From Helicostylum pulchrum (lineage: Eukaryota; Mucoromycota; Mucoromycetes; Mucorales; Mucoraceae): a stretch of 64,000 nucleotides of DNA. The DNA is taken from contig JAIXMO010000049.1 in NCBI GenBank assembly GCA_025677825.1, positions 62,001-126,000 on the forward strand. The letters are read 5' to 3'. This document shows, one piece after another, positions 58,086 through 64,000 of the stretch (its first letter is position 1; the number at the start of each line of letters is the position of its first letter). The position numbers and the translations under genes are program-made. The notes under the pieces are model-generated. The model had not been told where the DNA came from and did not search any database. It saw nothing but the letters and a program-made list of their open reading frames with translations.

Positions 58086-60536
58086 TTATTTTTTGCTGAT
58101 TAATGCTTCAATCTTCATGGAATTGGATTGTTTCCAAGCGGATGGTTGTTGTTCTGGCTCTTCATCCTCATCCTCATCATCATCAATTGTGATAACAGAG
58201 TTAGTAATAATAGGTACCTTTTGAATAAAGTTAGATGCTGAAGAAGATGATGATGTAGATGATTCCGGTGGCATAATCATATTTACTATTATAGAATTAT
58301 TATTATCATTATATAATTAGACTTTTTTAAAAAGCACATACGGTTTTTACGGAAGCCTTCTTCTGAAGGAGATAATTGAGGTGTAACTCTCTTTCTCTTT
58401 TTCGAATCGACTGATGATACTGCTGACTTCTTTTCTGATAATAGTGCTAATTTAGACTTGTATTGGCTATACTGTCTACTCATCTCATAAGAATTCATCC
58501 ATCCCTCTGGCCAACAAGACAATAACTGGTGTATAAAAAAGTTGGTTAGTATACCTACTGCAAAGAAAAAAAAAGAAAAAAAAAAACCCTCGATTTCTTA
58601 CTCTTTGATACATTAGCTTTCTTGCTTTATTGTCTGATGCAAGTCTTTCATTCTTTTTCTCGGAATCTTTATGTAACCTAACATATAGAAAAGTTATATT
58701 ATATATTTATAAAATATTCTTTTGTGCTATAACTTACGCAACTTGATTGGCAATATGAATCGACTGTTCTTCTGTTTGTATAATATCATAAAGAATCTTT
58801 CTCACTTCATCATTGCACTTAAACTTGAGTGTAGGCGCCAATTCTTCTTCTGGATTTGCTGGTTGGTTTTCTAAAATAAATGATTAGAATTTTCCTATTT
58901 ATTTATTGTGCATGCATAACTTACGAGCTTGAGCTAATTTTTCTTCGTATAATCTTTGTTGTTCAGGTATCATTTTATCAATTGTCTGCTTTAGTAAAAT
59001 AGCCAATTCATCAATTTCTTGTTGCAATTCATCAACTCGCATTTGTCCCGATTTAGTCGTTAAGAATTTCTATATATTTTACACTGCTTAAAATACAATA
59101 CTTTCTCTCTCGCTTATAATCATACCTTTAATGTATACCTATTGTATGGTAAAATAGACATAAGATGATGAATTAAATTCTCATCAATGGTCTTGCTTTT
59201 ACGAAACATAATTAATCCAGCTTCCAATACGGTAGGTTTAAGTGCTAACGGAAACTTTGCCTTGTTTTCAAAGTTTTCTTTTAATACATCTTTACGTAAT
59301 TTTTCCATAAGTGCTTCAATTTCAGGATCCAGTGGTTTCTATATTTTAAAAACATAAGAGTATTAGTTGAAAGCTAAATATTCTATATATATAAAAACCC
59401 TACCAGTTCAGGTGTACCAAAAGTTTTCTTTTTCTTATCTTGATCTTCTTGTATAGTAAAATAACTAGACTCTCCCGTTTCTCTCACTTCTACCTTCTTC
59501 TTTTTTTTAGCCGGTTGATCTGTTGCTAATGATACTTTTCTAGCAACTGTAGTGGTTGGTTTTTGTTTCTCTGTTACTGTAACTGCTTTACTTGAAGATG
59601 CAGTGGATACAGCTGGCTTTTTGGTTTTAGTTGTAACTGTACTTGTCAATCCTGCAGTTGGTTTCTTTATATTATCTTCAGTACCATGATCATCTGTTAC
59701 CTTTTTACGTGACTTTTCAGCTGTACTATTACTACTATTACTACTACTACTATTACTACTAGTAGCAGTAGTAGCAGTAACAGTAGCAGTAGCAGTGGTG
59801 GTATTATTGTTATTATTATTATTCGCTGCTCCTCTTTTACCTGTACTTGTAGCTGGTGTCGTTGATTTAGATTTTGCAGGTGTTTTACGTTTTGGTGCCG
59901 CAGGTTTAATTTTTTCAGTTCTATTATTATAAATATAAAATTGAATACATTTTTGAAAAAAAGTGTTATTTTGTTTTTTACCCTTCATTTCCATCAAGTG
60001 GACCATGATATACAAAGAATCCATCAAATTCTGGTGCTCTGTATTCTTGAGGTTCATCCAACAACATTTCACTATCATCAATAAAAGGATCTTCAAAATC
60101 ATACTCGTTTCCAATTTGTTTCTTATTTCCAACCTAAAGGAAAGATATACTTTTTTTAAAAAAAAATCTTTTTTTAACAAAATTAAATAAATAAGCGTAC
60201 CAAAGACGTTTCTTCATCAGACCCAACGTCATCGACATCGTCACCTTCTAAAGCATATGAATCAGCTTTTTTTAATAAATCTTTAAAGAATGAATCGTCC
60301 ATGGCTTCAAGTGCACTCATAGGAGCAGGTGCTTGCGCAGGTACTGATTCCTCTGTTGACTCTAGTTTCTTTAATTCACGTTTGTATAACTGTCGATAAT
60401 TAAAGATAACTGGACGAGGTTGATTGGCTGTATTGACGTGAATACGAATCGTCTTTTGAACAGTAGGCTTTATTGTTTTACTTTGCGGTGTATCCAACCC
60501 TACCAACTCTTTGGCAACTGTTGTTTCTGAATCCAT
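58086..60536 (-). CDS. HPC2: HIR-complex subunit HPC2 / ubinuclein
   Basis: Nine exons (60536-60201, 60133-59982, 59920-59404, 59338-59126, 59069-58925, 58870-58738, 58677-58602, 58525-58342, 58285-58086) give 651 residues. The Hpc2-related domain is at about 122-150: EYDFEDPFIDDSE followed by PEFDGFFVY. A long Thr/Asn/Ser/Lys disordered centre with a (AGTAGT)n-type repeat (about 59725-59820) leads to the ubinuclein middle domain (about 340-560; PLALKPTVLEAGLIM..., LPYNRYTLKKFL...). It should bridge Hir1/HIRA and histone H3-H4 for replication-independent deposition in the nucleus. The C-terminus is acidic (DDDEDEDEEPE). Confidence 0.9.
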
Positions 60537-60723
60537 TTTTTTATATGTTTTTGCAAAAAAGAAAAAGGGTTAAAAGATAAAATAACGCGGCGGCAGACAC
60601 ACATAAAAAAAGTCTGCAAAAAAAAATACGCTTTCCTAATAGGGAAAGCTCTCACTTTTTTTCCCGTCCCTTGTTTAAAAATTTTTTTTTTGTGTTTCTT
60701 TCTAGGTTAAACATATAGACAAA
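60537..60723. promoter_or_regulatory. Divergent promoter, HPC2 / mitofusin
   Basis: 187 bases between divergent start codons, with a CG-rich ACGCGGCGGCAGAC patch near 60587 and T/A runs near each ATG. Confidence 0.5.
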
Positions 60724-62817
60724 ATGAGTAAAGAATATAGAATGGACGATGGACAAAAACAACAAGTTTATACAGACAATTGTCAACAAGTGCTCACTGA
60801 TATCTCAACTGTCAAACAACTCGTTCACCAACTCAAAGAAGTCGATGATATTTATTATCCAACTACTAGTTCTTTCAATATACTTGCAGTTCAAGATATC
60901 GAAACCTTATCTGACTCTATACCACAATTACTTGTTCAAAAATTAATCGGCTGTATTGGACATTTAAACAATTTAACTGCAAGAGTATCGGATACTTCTT
61001 CCAAGGTATTAGTGACAGGTGATTTGAATTCGGGCAAATCTACATTGGTAAACGCTTTATTAAAGCAAGATATTTTACCTGTTGATCAACAACCTTGTAC
61101 CTCCATGTTTTGTGAAGTGGTTTCTTCCAATGACCAGGAACCAACTACAGTTCATGCCATTGGAGATGTTTCAAGTTACGATAAAAACAACGGGGATACC
61201 TATAACCCGTTGGAATTACGACATCTTTACAAAGTATTGACAGCCGACGAACAAGACCTTGCTTACAAGATGCTGAAGATTTATGTTTCTAGAGACCAAG
61301 ATTTAATCAAGGAAGATAGTTTATTGTATAACGGTGTAGTTGATATTGCATTGATTGATTCGCCTGGATTAAATACAGATTCAGTAAAGACGACAGCTGT
61401 ATTTGCCCGTGAAGAAGAAATTGATGTAGTTGTATTTGTTGTAAGCGCTGAAAACCATTTTACCTTGTCTGGTAAAGAATTTTTATGGAATGCTGCTAAC
61501 GAAAAGACACATATCTTTATCGTTGTTAATCGATTTGATAATATTCGTGATAAAGAGCGCTGTAAGAGATTAATATTGGATCAAATTAAACAACTTTCTC
61601 CTTCTACCTATGAACAACAAGATAATTTAATTCATTTTATCAGTGCTGCTAATCAAATTGACTCAACAGATTTTATAAAGATGGAACAAAAGTTACGCTC
61701 ATTTGTATTAAATAACCGTATTCAATCTAAATTGTTACCAGTTCAAAATTACCTGTCAAATCTATTGCGTGACATTTACTTTATTTCAACCATAAATCAA
61801 TCAAAGGCTTCAGAACTGCTTGATTTGGATACCCACAATTTTGAATCCGATTTCTTACCTGGCTATTCAAACTTTATTAATGTACAAGCTTCAGTTGAAA
61901 ATCAAATCGGTCAATTAAAGGATACAACTTTACAATCTATAAAGTATAATGTACACCATGCCTTACAATTAGCTGCTAGTCATGATCAATTACAAAAATC
62001 AATTTGCTCTATCCAGTACCCAGGTCTTTTATTAACTTGGCAATACGCTCAAGATATTGTAGACTCTTTATCTCGTCAATTGGAAGAGACTTTATGTAAA
62101 GTTGAATCTGAAGCAAATACAGATGCTGTTGACTGTATGAACAAAATGAATCAATTAACACTGGATCAATTAAAGATCGACATCACTACAAAAGTACATC
62201 AACAGGTTGTAATCGGTAGAGCTCATAAACCTATTCATATCAATGTCGATGCAAGAGATTTATTGTTAAATAGAAAGATTGTGGATGATAAAAAGCTTGT
62301 CGTGTCTGGCTTAGCTACCATTAGTACTGTTACCATCTTTTTCAAATCAATTAATTTAAAGGACCTTGCTTGGTCCGTGTTCTCAACTTATATCTCAGCT
62401 GATACTACTACTGCTACAGATACTCCTGGTCGTTTGGTTATATTTACTTTAACTACAGTGGGTTTACTTGGTCTTGGTTATACAGCTTATTCTTTTATCT
62501 CTGTGATTCCTCAAGCTCTTGAAACCAACTTAAAACAAAAGTTCCAACAAGCGATTGAAACCGAAAAATTCACTTGCAACCAAACCAACCGTATCACACA
62601 AGCTGTTGAACAGGCTTTAGATGCTAAACAAACAGAAATCGTATACCGTATCAAACAACTCAAGTCTCAAAAAGAAACTGAAAAATCAAATTTAGAAAAC
62701 TCCATCTTTTATTCAAAATCTAGATTAAATCATTTTCAAAAATTGGTTTTGCAATCAAATGATTTATTAGTTAAAGTAGAAGAATCACTGGTGGTTATGT
62801 CTTCTCCTCTCATTTAA
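60724..62817 (+). CDS. FZO1: Mitofusin (Fzo1) outer-membrane fusion GTPase
   Basis: A single exon of 697 residues, unusual in this intron-rich window. GTPase motifs: G1 GDLNSGKST (99-107), G2 within QQPCTSM, G3 DSPGLN (about 213), G4 NRFD (about 271). Two hydrophobic segments toward the C-terminus (about LVVSGLATISTVTIFF and LVIFTLTTVGLLGLGYTAY) form the membrane hairpin, followed by a C-terminal coiled coil (KSRLNHFQKLVLQ). The protein drives outer mitochondrial membrane fusion. It is shorter than S. cerevisiae Fzo1 (855 residues as I recall), mostly at the N-terminus. It converges with SHE9/MDM33, nine bases apart. Confidence 0.93.
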   Translation: MSKEYRMDDGQKQQVYTDNCQQVLTDISTVKQLVHQLKEVDDIYYPTTSSFNILAVQDIETLSDSIPQLLVQKLIGCIGHLNNLTARVSDTSSKVLVTGDLNSGKSTLVNALLKQDILPVDQQPCTSMFCEVVSSNDQEPTTVHAIGDVSSYDKNNGDTYNPLELRHLYKVLTADEQDLAYKMLKIYVSRDQDLIKEDSLLYNGVVDIALIDSPGLNTDSVKTTAVFAREEEIDVVVFVVSAENHFTLSGKEFLWNAANEKTHIFIVVNRFDNIRDKERCKRLILDQIKQLSPSTYEQQDNLIHFISAANQIDSTDFIKMEQKLRSFVLNNRIQSKLLPVQNYLSNLLRDIYFISTINQSKASELLDLDTHNFESDFLPGYSNFINVQASVENQIGQLKDTTLQSIKYNVHHALQLAASHDQLQKSICSIQYPGLLLTWQYAQDIVDSLSRQLEETLCKVESEANTDAVDCMNKMNQLTLDQLKIDITTKVHQQVVIGRAHKPIHINVDARDLLLNRKIVDDKKLVVSGLATISTVTIFFKSINLKDLAWSVFSTYISADTTTATDTPGRLVIFTLTTVGLLGLGYTAYSFISVIPQALETNLKQKFQQAIETEKFTCNQTNRITQAVEQALDAKQTEIVYRIKQLKSQKETEKSNLENSIFYSKSRLNHFQKLVLQSNDLLVKVEESLVVMSSPLI

Positions 62818-62826
62818 AATTTATTA

Positions 62827-64000
62827 TTATCTAAAAAAATAAACTGCTAGTGCTGTGGCTAATCCGCCTGCTACTGCACTTTCTATAGAATACAGTACCA
62901 AATCCGTTTTACTTAATGATATTGTTGTTGTTGTTGTTGTAGGTTTGAGGAATGGCGCATCGTCAAAATTGGCAGGTGTTAGTAATAATAGTTTGGAGAG
63001 GTCTTCATCGTTTAATGTATTATCCTTAATTACAGGTTCATCATCATCATCATCGTCATCATCTACTACTACTACATTTGATGTATCCTCTTTTTTAACA
63101 ATAGGTTCGTCTACTACTGTTACCTTTAACGTATCGTCTTTAGTTACAGTAGGCTCATCTACTACCGCTACATCGGGAATGACAGGTGAAATAGGTACAG
63201 GATACATATTTCGTTTCGACGCTTCCTTTAATGACACTAAAGTTTCCTGATCGAACAACGGATGTTCAACTAAAGAATTCAAAGTTTCCATGACAGCTAC
63301 CTGCTGCTGCAACAACATCTTATCCTTTTCATCCAACGACTCAAACACATGTCTAAACTTTTCTTCTTCCTCTTCTACTTTCGATATCAAAAGTTCTTCA
63401 AAACGATCCGTTAATCTCTTTCGCTTTCTTGGTTCAAATACAGTTTGGACGGTTACAAATAGTAGTAAATTAACTACCATCAGGGCCCACGTACCGTACG
63501 TACTGACACTGCGAATCTTATCACTCCATAATTGTTCCTCGTGGTATCGCTCCATAATCGATCGTGCTAGTTCCATGTACTCGCGATCCATCTTCTTTTC
63601 GCAGGATTGGTAGGCGTCCTTGGAAATCATCTCGGCTTGCGAGTGCGAGTGCTCTAATCGGTAGAGCTCTGTGAATTGTGTTACGTCGTCGGCGGTCCAT
63701 AAATGCTTGCGTTGTAATAGCTCGTTGATGCCTCGTTGTGTGTTGGACCGGGTCTCAATAGCTTGCTCGTAATCTCGTTTAGCTTGTTGTACTTGATCTC
63801 TTGTTACTTCAAAAAGAAGCGCTAGTTTTTTTTTATATTAGTTTAGGGGTTTTTTTTTTCAACGGCCCACTTTTTTGGTTTTGTTTTACCTTGGTCATTT
63901 ACTTTTTGCTTTACCGAATCAATTTGATCGTACCCAGTTAATTCATTTAACGCTTTACTGGCTCGTTTTAAAGCTTCTTTGGAATCGCCTACATCACTTG
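62827..64000 (-). CDS. MDM33: SHE9/MDM33 mitochondrial inner-membrane protein (3' part, runs off the window)
   Basis: Two exons are seen: the 3' exon 63821-62827 and an upstream exon from 63890 past 64000, joined in phase. The sequence ALNELTGYDQID..., FEVTRDQVQQAKRDYE, GINELLQRKHLWT and FTELYRLEHSHSQAE, then SYGTWALMVVN-type first membrane helix (STYGTWALMVVNLLLFV), matches fungal She9/Mdm33. A long coiled region follows, then an acidic disordered stretch with a GAT repeat near 63035-63063, and a second membrane helix (SIESAVAGGLATALAVYFF) ending one residue from the stop. Mdm33 acts in the inner membrane to promote its division. The N-terminus with the targeting sequence is outside the window. 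Confidence 0.9.

Noticed and set aside
62855..63613. Plus-strand frames opposite MDM33
   Set aside because: Antisense of a clear coding gene; the Ser-rich composition reflects the complement of Asp/Glu codons.
1..64000. CRISPR arrays, rRNA genes, tRNA genes
   Set aside because: No regularly spaced repeats, no rRNA-like sequence and no tRNA-type T-arm/anticodon arrangement found by eye; a covariance-model scan would be decisive for tRNAs.

Overview
This is an AT-rich fungal nuclear contig, most likely from an early-diverging, Mucorales-type fungus. The evidence is short introns (about 45-100 bp, GT-AG) with homopolymer T and A runs, standard eukaryotic genes split into many small exons, a white-collar-2-like PAS/GATA regulator, a short FKBP12, and lineage-type protein families with no obvious counterpart in yeasts. 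The species cannot be fixed from sequence alone. I rebuilt the spliced genes by hand from splice signals and phase closure; exon coordinates are in each entry.

Layout. 1-19 kb: DUF2408 protein, ER class I alpha-mannosidase, a degenerate but open acyl-CoA-synthetase-like gene, a tandem-domain putative transcription regulator, a PIAS/Siz SUMO ligase, two small lineage proteins and an MFS sugar transporter. 19.3-23.5 kb: a decayed island holding a Mutator-like transposase read continuously into a ubiquitin-hydrolase-like domain, then a broken PD-(D/E)XK-like gene with a 232-bp inverted-repeat element inside it. 24-34.3 kb: AP endonuclease, two membrane-anchored surface proteins, an unknown protein, the spliceosomal MFAP1, a nucleotide-sugar transporter and PRPP synthetase. 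35-36.8 kb: another decayed repetitive-type ORF. 37.4-46.9 kb: WC-2-like factor, phosphomannose isomerase, an aminotransferase remnant abutting a decayed Crypton-type tyrosine recombinase, FKBP12 and an amino-acid permease. 47-49.8 kb: a gene-poor stretch. 49.8-64 kb: a small unknown protein, MPP10, a phytanoyl-CoA-dioxygenase-like protein, an unknown protein, TIM10, an HPC2/ubinuclein subunit, a mitofusin, and the 3' part of SHE9/MDM33, which runs off the end.

Themes. Three genes serve glycosylation and sugar flow (alpha-mannosidase, nucleotide-sugar transporter, phosphomannose isomerase). Three adjacent or near genes act on mitochondria (TIM10, mitofusin FZO1, MDM33); FZO1 (fusion) and MDM33 (inner-membrane division) converge with only nine bases between stop codons. 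All frameshifts found lie in the mobile or lineage-specific relics and mostly fall in homopolymers, while all housekeeping genes splice into clean frames, so the decay is probably real rather than sequencing error.

The strongest candidates for something undescribed are the transposase-deubiquitinase-like fusion (19.3-22.1 kb) and the acyl-CoA-synthetase relative that has lost every adenylation motif but keeps a ten-exon open frame (6.0-8.4 kb).
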